From positions 268,006,288 to 268,070,287 of the forward strand of contig CM077673.1 of the NCBI GenBank assembly GCA_039707655.1: a DNA stretch of 64,000 nt, written 5' to 3'. The DNA is from Elymus sibiricus (taxonomy: Eukaryota; Streptophyta; Magnoliopsida; Poales; Poaceae). The translations under genes were made by a program, and so were the position numbers. Numbering within the stretch: the first letter of the stretch is position 1; each line of letters begins with the position of its first letter. This document shows, in pieces, positions 11,467-22,643 of this stretch. Below the pieces are notes generated by a model that searched no databases, had not been told where the DNA came from, and saw only the letters and a program-made list of their open reading frames with translations.

Positions 11467-14394
11467 AGATTCTCCCAAGTCAAACCTTGCCACCCAAGAT
11501 CTATCTCCGGAATTTGCCATCGAAACTATGCCTTCTGAGCTATCGGAAGGGAAACCCTAATCCTCCCAGTTACAAAGGAACCTCAATTTCCTTTGATCTG
11601 TTGCCTCCCAAACTTTTCCCAGTGATCATTCCACATCTATAAACCCTGGATATGCAAAAATATTGCCAAGTCATTTGCAATATTTTTCATTTATAAGTAA
11701 TTCCTTTTTCTGCCAGTTAAAGGAATTAAATCCAGGAAAATATCTATCCATCTCCAAAGTTCATGAAAACTTGTGGAGATATTATTTGTGATCATATTGA
11801 GCTCCCATAAAAATATTGGCCATAATTAAATAGGGGAAATTGCATTTTCCTATTTAATACCAATATTGCATTTTGGGCAGTTTCTAAAGGAGCTACTATT
11901 TTGGTAGCCAGGAAAGATCCCAAATAATTTGTGGAGCTTCTCCTATCCATATCTTCACCATTTCCATCAAGAACCCAAGTTCCATAGTTCAGATTTTGAG
12001 CACAACATCAATTTGCAAATTATGTCCAGTTGGGAAATTTGCAAAGGAAGTGCTTTATTCATTGATCTATTTGAGCTGAAATTTTTCATGGTGGTTAACA
12101 TTGCTAAATCACTCATGGATACCAAAAATCATCTCAATCCATCTATCCATTTTCCCACAGCATTTTCCTCAAGTTTCTGTCCATTTGGGAGCTCTGTGAA
12201 GGAAGTACCATTTTGGTGTATCCAATTGGTATGAAACTTTTACAGTGGCTTCATGTGTTCAAACCATAATCCTACACCAAGTTTGAGCCATGTCCATTTG
12301 GCCATTTTTCCCCAGCTTTATTATTTGCATTTTTGTCCAGTATGGTGGTTTGTACAGCAAGTATCTTCAATTCTTATCTAAATGGCCCCAAAATTTACCA
12401 GGGTAGTCACCTTGGTATATCATTGCTCTATGCCTAGTACCAGCTCCTTCCACTCAGTAATCTCTCCAGAAACCACCACAAACAGGTTGCTGTTAAATTC
12501 TGTTTTTGCAAGTTTCTCCAACCCCAGAGCCTTCCAGTTGATTCCAGCCTCACATATCATCTATTTGAGCATCGAGGAGCTTGTTGGACAAGCTTGGACA
12601 AGCATGACCCTTCCAGAGCCAGCCATGCACGTGGTGACCGCGTGGACAGCAAGCAGAAATGGCGCTCCGCGTGCTGTCCTCGTCGGCCAGCTAGCTCCGG
12701 CCGGCCTCCGCTTGTCTGGGAGTGTCAAATGGCTCCGCGGCGTCCACCTGCCCCCTCTCCAGTTCTTTCCCCTCCGTCCTCTTCTCCGTCGCGCCGCGAC
12801 GAGCACTCTGCTCTGCCACTGTGCTGCTCGTACGCCGCCGTATCCCTCCAAGCCCGAGCCCTCTCGAACGAGCCAGCGCAGCCCTCGCCCTGTTCTGTTT
12901 GTGAAAATGACCATTTTGCCCTTGCCCTTCTATCTGCCCTCTGAGAGGGAATCTTTTCGGCAGATTCTTCCGTGAGGTGACCGCACTTCTTCCCAGAGTA
13001 TTCTTCGACCCCCAGGCAAGTCGGCCATCTGATATATGACATAAAGCATTGCTCTGTGTTATTCATGCGTGTTTAATTAATGATTATGCCCGTGATAGAA
13101 ATAATTAAACTTCTGTTAGACTGCACTTACTGTTTACATTACTTGCATTAGTTTGCCATGTGATAATTCAAAGTAATTTACTTAAATGCATAGTTGCTGC
13201 CACCTCAACCTTGTGTGATAAATAACTATGCCTGCTAAGTACTGGCTAAAGCTAAACATAGTCGGTTGATCTAGAGTCACCTGTCCGGGCTTATCCGTGC
13301 AACCACATTTGCCGGTATGGGACGGCCTTGACTTGGTCTGGCTCCGTGCTCTTTCACCGGTATCTCCAGACAGGGAGGGTTATGCGTGCGTGATGCCCTG
13401 ATCAGGTAGGCGGGGATAACCCTGTGAGCCCAGTTTAGTATTGTGCCGGCGTCCCCGTTTGGGACAGATTAGTTTGGCCACGACGGTGGCAGGTGTCACG
13501 AGGTGACACAGGGGCCACCCAGGGCAGGACTCCAGGGGAGGATGAATGCCGGTGGTACGATGGGAGAGTCACGGGTCAGGCAGGTTTCGTTGGAGCAACA
13601 CTGGTCCACCCGAATGGGATCACGAGGTCAGGTGCTCCATGGTGTGGGTAAAGTGCGCAACCTCTGCAGAGTGAAGAATCTTTTCGAATAGCCGCGTCCA
13701 CGGTATTGGACAGCCCGTCCAGACCTCACTAGGTGGTCAACCGTAACAGTGATAATAATGATGGAAGAACTCGTCTTGTGTAGACATCAGATGATGTCAG
13801 GAATATGATATGGGATGGCTATGAGATGAGTGGTCGGATGACCACATGATTTGGATTGGATTGGATCAGATTCAGATTGGATCGTGAGAATGTTCGGAGT
13901 ATGGAATATTTACTTAGTATGCTTTACTTTACTGTATTTACTTCAGTAGTTATCTTGCTAGATAATCCTGTTATGACATGATAATTAATATTGCTCTAAT
14001 AATAAATGCATGCTTGAATGCCATGGATTGCTTTGCTTGGTGTATATGTTAGTTGGTTTGCTTGCGAGTACATTCAAAAGTACTCAGCGGCCTTTAACAT
14101 GGCCAGGTTCACATAAGGATCCGTCGTCCGTCGTCGAGGAGCCGGAGTGTTCGCGGGCTAGGAGAATAACCCAGTCAGATCCCTGTGGATTGGAGCCGCA
14201 CCAAGACCATGCTGCCCTAGATAGAGCCTTTTCCGCTGCCATCACTCTTGTAACATATCTTGTAAGACTGATATATCCATTAATAGAAATGCCTGTGTTC
14301 ATGACACTTGTTGTAAACGCGCATGCCAGGGTGATTTCCTGGGCTGGTATGTGTGGCGACCGTCTGGCTACAGTGGTAATCAGGCGGGGCGCCA

Positions 14395-15798
14395 TAGATG
14401 GTTAACTCCTCCCAACCTCCTCCCTCTGGGCATGCGAATAGTACTTTGATTTGTGATAAAACTAATAAAACTTTGCAATAAGTATATGTGTTCTTTATGA
14501 CTAATGTGAACCCGTGGACATACACAATCTCACCACCTCATATTTTGCTAGCCTCTTCGGTACCGCGCATTGCCCATTCTCACCTCAAGGATCGGTGCAA
14601 ACTTCGCCGGTGCATCCAAACCCCATGACATGATACGCTCTGTCACACATAAGACTTCTTATATCTTCCTCAAACAGCCACCATACCTACCTATTATGGC
14701 ATTTCCATAGCCATTCTGAGATATATTGCCATGCAAATTCCACTGTTACATCATATGACTAGTTCATTCATTATCATATTGCTTTGCATGATCATATAGA
14801 GCTGACATAGTATTTGTGGAAAAGCCATCGTTCATCATTTTTTTATACATGTCACGCTAGATCATTGCACATCCTGGTACACTGTCAGAGGCATTCATAT
14901 TGAGTCATATTGCTTCATAGTTCTTCATATCAAGTTTTCATGTTGAGCATTGTCCCAGTGAGGAAACAAAAATGAGGGAGGCCAAATGAGCCCACCATAA
15001 TAATAAAAAATAAAAAATAAAAAAATGAGAGAAAAGAGAGAAGGGACTTTGCTACTATCCTTTACCACACTTGTGCCTCAAAGTGGCACCTTGTTCTTCA
15101 TATAGAGAGTCTCATGCTATGTCATTTTCATATGCTAGTGGAAATTACTTTTTCATTATTACAAACTTGGCCTGTATATTCTGATGACGGGCTTCCTCAA
15201 ATGCCCGAGGTCTTCATGAGCAAGCAAGTTGGATGCACACCCCACTTAGCTTTAGTTGATCTTTCATACACGTATAGCTCTTGTGCATAATTTGTATGGC
15301 AATCCCTGCTCCTTGCATTGACATGCATCTCCATAGCCTGTTGATATGCCTAGTTGATGCAAGATTTTCTTCTCCATTTTTTATCCCTTTGATACCTACC
15401 ACCATATGCTATTCCACCCTTATGCTATGTCCATGGTTCACGCTCATGTATGGCATGAAGAATAAAAAGTTGATGCAGATTGAAAAAGTACGATCCAATT
15501 GCCTGACTTGGACACCGTGGTGCTTGACATTTGTATTAATGTGGTGAAGACAGAGCCATGCCTTGCTAATATGATAAAATGAATGGGGGGTAAACATTCT
15601 TTTAGGATCGTATACGTTGAAAGATTGATGATTTTGTTGCTTGTGCCTATAAATATTACTATGTTGATGTTTGTTAATTCATCATTTCTCAATAAGCATA
15701 CATGCAAAATATTACATATTGGATAGCAAGTCACATCAAAAAATCTATTTTTATCATTTACCTACTCAAGGACGAGCAGGAATTAAGCTTGGGGATGC
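14395..15798 (+). mobile_element. Internal remnant of element C (relative of A)
   Basis: Element B inserted here and removed the left part of C from view. The sequence parallels 8585-9889 of element A (shared GGTTAACTCCT near the left end; shared AGGACGAGCAGGAATTAAGC before the LTR) with many substitutions and indels. No coding potential is visible. Confidence 0.8.
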
Positions 15799-17395
15799 TG
15801 ATACGTCTCCAACGTATCTATAATTTTTTATTGTTCCATGCTATTATATTATCATTCTAGGATACTTTTTTAGTAATAATTTGCCAATTTATATTATTTT
15901 TTAGCAATAACCTATTGACCCAGTGCCCAGTGCCAGTTGCTGTTTTCTGCGTGTTTTTTACTTTTCACGTTTACAGTATCAAACGAAGTCCAATTGCCTC
16001 GAAACTTTTTTATGATTTTTTATGGACCAAAAGAATACGTGGAAGCTTCGGGAGAAGACAGCAGGCCGCACGAGGGAGGCACAAGCCAACAGGGCGCGCC
16101 CAGAGGGGGTGGATGCGCCCTGATGGCTTATCCCTCCCTGGTGGCTCTCGTGGCCCCGTTCTCTGGCCTAAACATTCACATATATTCCAAAAACCCTAGA
16201 TGGCATACCGAAACACTTTTTCTACCGCCGCAAGTCTCTGTTCCACCGTGATCCCATCTAGAGCTCCGTTCTGCCAACCTACCGGAGGGGGGATCGATCA
16301 CGGAGAGCCTCTTCATCAACCTTGCTTCCCTCATGATGATGTGTGAGTAGTTCACCACAAACCTACGGGTCCGTAGTTAGTACCTAAATGGTTATCTCTC
16401 TCTCTCTCTCTCTTGATCTTCAATACAATTATCATCACAACTTCGCTTTGATCTATCTGATGTAATTCTTTTTTACGGTGTGTTTGTTGGGATCCGATGA
16501 ATTGTGGGTTTATGTTTCAGATTATTCATGAAAAGTATTTGAGCCAAACCTAAATATTAAGATTCTTATTTGCATGATCATTATAGCTTCATAAATCTCT
16601 CTGGTCTATTTAAATAGTTTGGCCAACTAGATTAATATTTATTCAGTGAGAGGGGTGCGTGTAGTGGGTTCAACCTGACGGGTTTCTATATCCTAGTGAC
16701 AAAAGGGGACAAGATACGTCTTTGTGTTGTTTCCACTAAGGATAAAACAATGGGGTTAGTTCATATTAATTGAATTCTCTTTGTCTACATCATGTCATCG
16801 GTCTCCAAGCATTACTCTGTTTGTCATGAACTTAATACGTAGAGAGGCAAGCATAGAAGCGCTCTTGAAGTGGAGTAATAGTAATAGGTGCAGGCAGGAG
16901 TCAGCCTATTTGCTTATGGACGTGATGCCTATATATACATGATCATTGTCGTGAATATCACATAACTATGCGCTTTTCTATCAATTGCCTAACAGTAATT
17001 TGTTTACCCACCATATGGTGCCTACCTGAGAGATACCGCTAGGGAAAACTGTGCCCCCCCGGGTCTATTCACTTATATCTTTACAAATCCTATCTTTACC
17101 TTGCTGCCATTTATTTACCTTTTATTTTATTTTGCAACTTACAATAATCTACTATTATATACACACTTCATATGCTTGCAGATAACGAGATCAAGGGGAT
17201 TTACAACCCTCTTGCCCGCGTTGGGTGCAAGTTGTTTGCTCTTTTGTGTGCAGCCACTGAAGACGGTTATGAATTGATATTCCTATTGGTTCGATAAACC
17301 TTGGTTTCTTAACTGAGGGAAATATTTACCCGTATTGTTCTGCAATTACCCGTTCCTCTTCACAGAAAACCCAACGCAGGTCACAAACATCAGCA
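15799..17395 (+). repeat. 3' LTR of element C
   Basis: It starts TGATACGTCTCCAACGTATC and aligns along its whole length with the LTRs of A, but is clearly more diverged, so C is older. It carries a CT microsatellite near 16398-16414. The proposed end is CATCAGCA at 17395, followed by TGCAA (17396-17400), the expected 5-base duplication; the left partner is outside the window. Confidence 0.8.
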
Positions 17396-17776
17396 TGCAA
17401 GAGTCTGTCGATTGGTGGAGTAATAGTAGTAGATGCAGAATCATTTTGGTCTACTTTTTTATGGACGTGATGCCTATATACATGATCATTGACGTGAATA
17501 ACATGTCACAACTATGCGCAATTCTGTCAATTGCCCAACAGTAATTTGCCTACCCATCATATGATATATTCAAGAGAGAAGACTCTAGTGAACACTATGG
17601 CTCCCAGGTGTACTTAAACATAAATACAAAAACCATAAAAATACTTTTCTGCAATTTATTTACTTTTATTTTATTTTGCCTTTACATTATCTATCTCTAT
17701 CAAGATTTAATCCTTGCAAGTGATGAGTTCAAGGGGCTTGACAACTCTCTTGCCCGCGGTGTGTAGTTGATGTCGA

Positions 17777-19514
17777 TGTTGGAAATATGCCCTAGAGGCA
17801 ATAATAAATTAGTTATTATCATATTTCCCCGTTCATGATAATAGTTTATTATTCATGCTAGAATTGTATTGACCGGAAACTAAATACATGTGTGGATAAT
17901 AGACAAATACTATGTCCCTAGTATGCCTCTACTAGACTAGCTCGTTGATCAAAAGATGGTCAAGGTTTCCTGACCATGGACATGAGTTGTCATTTGATAA
18001 CGGGATCACATCATTAGGAGAATGATGTGATGGACATGACCCAACCGTTAGCATAGCAAATGATCGTTCAGTTTATTGCTATTGCTTTCACTATGTCAAA
18101 TACACGTTCCTCTGACCATGAGATCATGCAACTACCGGATACCGTAGGAATACTTTGGGTGTATCAAACGTCACAACGTTACTGGGTGATTATAAAGGTG
18201 CACTACAGGTATCTCCGAAAGTGTTTGTTGAGTTGGCATGGATCGAGATTGGGATTTGTCACTCCGACTATCGGAGAGGTATCTCTGGGCCCTCTCGGTA
18301 ATACAGCATCACAGAAGCCTTGCAAGCACCGTGACTAAAGAGTTAGTTGCAAGATGATGTATTACGGAACGAGTAAAGAGACTTGCCGGTAACGAGATTG
18401 AACTAGGTATTAGATACCGACGATCGAATCTCGGGCAAGTAACATACCGCCAGACAAAGGGAACAACGTATGTTGACATATGAGGTTCACCGATAAAGAT
18501 CTTCGTGGAATATGTAGGAACCAATATGAGCATCCAGGTTCCGCTGTTGGTTATTGACCGGAGAGTCATCTCGGTCATGTCTACATCATTTCCGAACCCG
18601 TAGGGTCCGCACACTTAAGGTTCGATGACGATTTAGTATTATATGAGTTATGTGATTGGTGGCCGAAGTTTGTTCGGAGTCCCGGGTGAGATCACGGATA
18701 TGACGAGGAGTCTCGAAATGGTCGAGAGGTAAAGATTCATATATTGGAAGGCTATATTCGGACGTCGGAAAGGTTCCGAGTGATTCGGGTATATTTCGGA
18801 GTACCGGGGAGTTACGGGAATTCACCGGGAGAAGTAATGGGCCTTATTGGGCCATACGGGAAAAGGAGAGGCAGGCCACGTGAGGAGGCGCGCGCCCCCC
18901 CTTGCCCAAACCGAATTGGACTAGGGGAGGGGGCGCAGCCCCCTCTTTCCTTTCCCTCTCCCTTCCCCCTTTCCTACTCCGTATGGGAGGTGGAATCCTA
19001 CTAGGACCAAGGAGTCCTAGTAGGACTCCCCACACTTGGCGCACCCCTAGGGGGCTGGCCTCCTCCCTCCCTCCTTTATATACAGAGGAGGGGCACCCCT
19101 TGGAGACACACAATTGCCCCATAGCCGTGTGCGGTGCCCCGATCTCCGTTTTCCACCTCGGTCATATTTTCGGAGAGCTTAGGCGAAGCCCTGCCGGAAT
19201 CACTTCACCGTCACCGTCGCCACGCCGTCGTGCTGACGGAACTCATCTACTACCTCGACGTCTTGCTGGATCAAGAAGGCGAGGAACGTCACCGAGCTGC
19301 ACGTGTGTAGAACTTGGAGGTGCCGTACGTTCGGTACTCGATCGGTGGAGCTCGAAGGATTGTTCGACTACATCAACCGCGTTGTGAGACGCTTCCGCTA
19401 ACGGTCTACGAGGGTACGTAGACACACTCTCCCCTCTCGTAGCGATACATCTCCATGGATAGATCTTGCGTGAGCGTAGGAATTTTTTTGAAATTCATGC
19501 TCCGTTCCCCAACA
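17777..19514 (+). mobile_element. BARE/WIS/Angela-type solo LTR with perfect TSD
   Basis: This 1738-base LTR starts TGTTGGAAATATGCCCTAGA and ends CCGTTCCCCAACA, both hallmark termini of the Triticeae BARE1/WIS/Angela Copia family. It is bracketed by the perfect 5-base duplication GTCGA (17772-17776 and 19515-19519), with no internal domain, so it is a solo LTR left by LTR-LTR recombination. A TATA-like TTTATATACAGAGG near 19075 fits the known position of the LTR promoter. Confidence 0.95.
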
Positions 19515-19544
19515 GTCGAAGGGATTTTGCTTGGTTCTCCTATT

Positions 19545-19732
19545 CAAGGTTGTCAGAATCGCGATTCTATTATACGATTCTACGACTTTACGATTCAAAC
19601 TTACCCCTCTGATTCTACGATATTTTTTCATAGAATCTATGTTTCTAAGATTCTGATAGTGAAGATTCTATGATTTGCGATCCTACCATCGGAGTTCCGA
19701 TCCGATTCAAAATCACGATTCTGACAACCTTG
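19545..19732. mobile_element. hAT-type MITE (188 bases) with 8-base TSD
   Basis: The ends are inverted repeats: CAAGGTTGTCAGAATCGCGA on the left and its near-complement ending CTGACAACCTTG on the right. An 8-base duplication CTCCTATT flanks it (19537-19544 and 19733-19740), the size made by hAT transposases. Removing element and one duplication restores CTCCTATTGGTTTGATAACC, as in the intact LTR C at about 17277-17297. No coding capacity. Confidence 0.9.
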
Positions 19733-19842
19733 CTCCTATTGGTTTGATAACCTTGGTTCTCACTGAGGGAAATACTTATCTCTACTGCGCTGCATCTCCT
19801 CTCCTCTTCGGGGAAAATCCCAATGCAACTCACAAGTAGCAA

Positions 19843-20451
19843 TTTGCTGTTAGCAAACTGAGCTGGTTTGTATCTAATCTGGGTGATGTACATTACCATG
19901 TTGTCGAAAGAATTAAGCGCTATCTGAAAGGTACTATGAACTATGGACTGCACTATACCGGGTATCCATTGGTACTTGAGGGGTATAGTGATGCGAACTG
20001 GATCTCTAATGCTGATGAGATGAAGGCCACAACTGGGTATATGTTTAGTCTTGGAGGTGGTGTTGTTTCCTGGAAGTCTTGCAAGCAAACGATCCTAACG
20101 AGATCGATAATGAATGCAGAATTAACAACATTAGACACATATGGTGTCGAAGCAGAATGGCTTCCAGATCTTTTGATGGACTTGCCAATGGTTGAAAAGC
20201 CGATTCCGGTTATCCTTATGAATTGTGACAATCAGACAGTTATTGCCAAAGTAAAGAGTTCAAAGGACAACAGGAAGTCCAACAAACTTATAAGAATGGG
20301 ATTGGAAGCTGTCAGGCATTTAAGAAACTCCAGAGTGATAGTGTTGGATTATATCCAAACGGCTAAGAATCTGGCAGATCCCTTTACTAAAGGGCTATCA
20401 CGTGTTGTGATAGATAATGCATCGAGGGAGATGGGTATGAGACCCACATGA
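19843..20451 (+). pseudogene. Copia pol, RNase H end (5' truncated)
   Basis: Reads in one frame from the junction with LTR D (FAVSKLSWFVSN...) to a stop at 20449. It is the Ty1/Copia RNase H domain that degrades the RNA strand during reverse transcription. The conserved pattern is visible: a first acidic residue in GYSDANW, the second in MNAELTTL, the third in NCDNQTV, and the closing ADPFTKGL motif. Gag, protease, integrase and polymerase would lie to the left and were displaced by element D. The remaining frame is open, so truncation rather than decay killed it. Confidence 0.9.
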
Positions 20452-20981
20452 GTTTCCATGGTGGTAACCCAACCTATGGGATCGGAGATCCCGTGAAGTA
20501 TGACCTCGGAAAACAAGCCAGTGGTGAACCAAGGAAAGTAACTTTACTAACCCACTCCGTTGGAGATGCAATACTCTCGGAAATTGTATGGTAGGTCGAC
20601 TGATGTCCTAATGTGTTTCAAAGCTTATACAAGAAAGATGCTATCCTATAGAGCGATATTTGGAGGAACACACCTATATGAGCTCGACTGGTGGTCACAG
20701 TCTATAAGATTTGGGTGATCTCTAGCAAGCTCAATAACAGGCTAGGAGTGTGACTAATATGCTGCACCCAAGGGGTCAGCCTTCAACAGCCTAGTACTAG
20801 TAAATACATGTGGCGAAACTTCTTTAGGCCAAACCAACAATTCAAGGCATAGTACATTGTTCAATTATGAAGGAGTGTAACTACTTGCTCTAGGTGAAGT
20901 TCAACCTTAACATGTCTTCACTAAAATACTGGTATATCAAAACACTGATCGGAACAGAGGACATATTGGACCCTCGAGATC
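20452..20981 (+). mobile_element. 3' untranslated part of Copia element E
   Basis: Non-coding sequence between the pol stop and the 3' LTR. The last bases before the LTR (ACCCTCGAGATC) are only mildly purine-rich. Nothing else recognisable. Confidence 0.65.
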
Positions 20982-21958
20982 TGTTGGAGGATTGTTAAAA
21001 TATGTGGTGAGCTTTAGGCCCATCCAACAATTTCTGACAAATCTCTTAGGGCCCATGTAGCTGGCTTGACAATGGGTGGTGGGAAGTTTAGTCCCACCCC
21101 AGGAGTTGGAGAGGAGTTGGACCTCCTTATAAGGGATTCTCTTCCACATGCTATTGGAGCTTGAGAAGAGAAGTGGTCCTCGCGCACTCCTCCTCCTCCG
21201 CCCGCCTCGCCACGACGCGCCGAAGGTTGTGGTATTGAGCCGAGCCAAGCTCATACCTATGCACTAATTTTTGTCAGCCTGGAACGAAGAGTCCGTAACA
21301 AACGCATAACGTATCTGAGACGTTGGATCGTGGGTTGTCGCTGACTTGGACGTGGGTCCATCCCACGTCTCTCCACCTGGACGCGCATATATATGTGAGG
21401 CGCCGGTCAACCCTAGCCGCCGCGAGAACATATCACATCTACTCCAAGCGCCTGCCCCTGTCGTTCCTTTTGCTACCGATGTCGTCGGCGACTCCATCGC
21501 GCTCACCACGTACACGGTTGACAGGAGAGCATGCCTCCCAAACCCCGCCTCTTCGGATCCTGTACGAGAGAGGAGCAATTAGGTTTTGGAGAGCGTCTCC
21601 TACGCGACTACTCGCCACCTTTCGTCTCCTTCCTCTACGTCTGCATCGCCTTTGTTATCAGCATGTCCACCGACGCCAAACGTGCCACCGCTGAGAAGAT
21701 CGAAGCCGACAAGAAGGCAGCCGAGGATGCCGCTGCCGCTGCTGCTATGGCCAACTGGCCTAACAGAGGGTATAATTCATTTATTCCGCTCCTGCTTATT
21801 ACTGTCTTAGTCGTACTAGTTATTTGTGTAGATGTTTCTACTATCTGTCTAGTACGCGATAATATGATTAAATATAAATATGTGCTTACTGCTGTTTAGT
21901 CATGTTCATGATTTATTTTTGGATTAATTTAATTGAAAAATTACCTATTTATTCAACA
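20982..21958 (+). repeat. 3' LTR of Copia element E
   Basis: It begins TGTTGGAGGATTG and the proposed end is TTATTCAACA, giving the TGTTG...CAACA inverted termini of an LTR, 977 bases. The end is inferred from these termini, since the 5' LTR is not in the window. GC-rich short frames within it (around 21180-21780) look like promoter/leader sequence rather than genes. Confidence 0.72.
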
Positions 21959-22386
21959 ATCATAATACTAAAGTTCACCTTTTAACTTGAATAATATGAG
22001 TTATACTGCTAAAGCGTGAGTAATATTTTCCGAAAAAATAAACTATCACAATATGATCGATAAAAAGGTTTAGATGGATTTGTTATATAAGAGGCCTAAA
22101 TTGCGATTTTGCACCAATCTCCAGGTTTTAAAGGCACAACCCTACCTCGATCAATTCTAAGGAAAAATCACCCTCAGACAATCCCAAAAACATGCCAACG
22201 AATACATTTAAAATATACCATTCGTTCGAACAAACGTGTGGTTGAATGGTTAGAAGGACAGTGATATCTTCCGTCCATGCCGACGAATACATTTAAAATA
22301 TACCATCCGTGCGAACGAACGTATGGTTGGATGGTTAGAAGGACAGTTGTATCTCACGTCCACCGGAGTTCAAGTCCTAAAGTTGA
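21959..22386. repeat. Spacer with duplicated tRNA-derived (SINE-like) head
   Basis: Two copies of an approximately 86-base unit lie at 22191-22276 and 22277-22361. Each contains TGGTTGAATGG/TGGTTGGATGG followed by TTAGAAGGACAG, and the second ends with GGAGTTCAAGTCCT. These resemble the A and B boxes of the tRNA-derived head of grass SINEs (Au-SINE type). No poly(A) or poly(T) tail is seen. The rest of the spacer is AT-rich and unrecognised. Confidence 0.45.
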
Positions 22387-22414
22387 CTAGTAGAATGACC
22401 GTGCGTTGCCACGG
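22387..22414 (-). mobile_element. Candidate Helitron 3' terminus (minus strand)
   Basis: Read on the minus strand this ends ...CACGGTCATTCTACTAG, with CTAG at 22390-22387 followed by T, as expected for Helitron insertion between A and T. A short stem (CCGTG/CACGG, 22399-22403 with 22410-22414) sits 8 bases inside the end. The arrangement closely resembles grass Helitron 3' ends as I know them (GCAACGCACGG stem region, then CTAG). The element carrying this end would extend to the right and contains the minus-strand Ulp1-like gene. Confidence 0.7.
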
Positions 22415-22643
22415 GCTCTTGAAACATCTTTGCGAGTTATACAATTATAATGCATGTGAATTTTCACACGTAGAGACATTATAACATGGGCACAATTGCT
22501 TAATAATTGAAGTCCACTTCACTTGCAATGTAAATTCATAACATAAAGACAAATTAACGACGTGTCTGCGTAACAAATAGTGTGATGATCCAACTAAATC
22601 CATTACAAATTATTAAGATCTACTTGATGCGTTTAATAAATTC

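Larger units (their letters stand above)
4762..14394 (+). mobile_element. 3' LTR of element B, split by nested element A
   Basis: The LTR starts TGTTTGTAACACCC just after the polypurine tract, is broken at 4909 by element A, and resumes at 11472 to end at GCGCCA (14394). Without A it is about 3.07 kb long. Its last 1.5 kb is nearly identical to 343-1836. Bases 11472-12898 have no partner at the left edge of the window. The five bases after it, TAGAT (14395-14399), are the predicted target-site duplication; the left partner is outside the window. The host sequence to the right is the internal domain of element C. Confidence 0.85.
17396..19841 (+). repeat. 3' part of an LTR from element D, interrupted twice
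   Basis: Bases 17396-17776, 19520-19544 and 19741-19841 together read as the last third of another TGATACG-type LTR (compare 16870-17395), ending CACAAGTAGCA at 19841. Element C inserted into it, so the left part of D is outside the window. A BARE/Angela solo LTR and a MITE then broke it further. The following ATTTG (19842-19846) is the predicted target duplication where D entered the Copia element E. Confidence 0.78.

Noticed and set aside
18902..19387. 161-codon frame in the BARE/Angela LTR
   Set aside because: Lies in the GC-rich promoter/leader part of a solo LTR with defined termini; not a gene.
21531..21899. 122-codon frame with an alanine/lysine-rich stretch
   Set aside because: Falls within the Copia E LTR; similarity to a gag start cannot be supported, and the proposed LTR end lies downstream.
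22240..22380. tRNA gene
   Set aside because: A- and B-box-like pieces are present but no cloverleaf or acceptor stem can be formed; a SINE-type head fits better.
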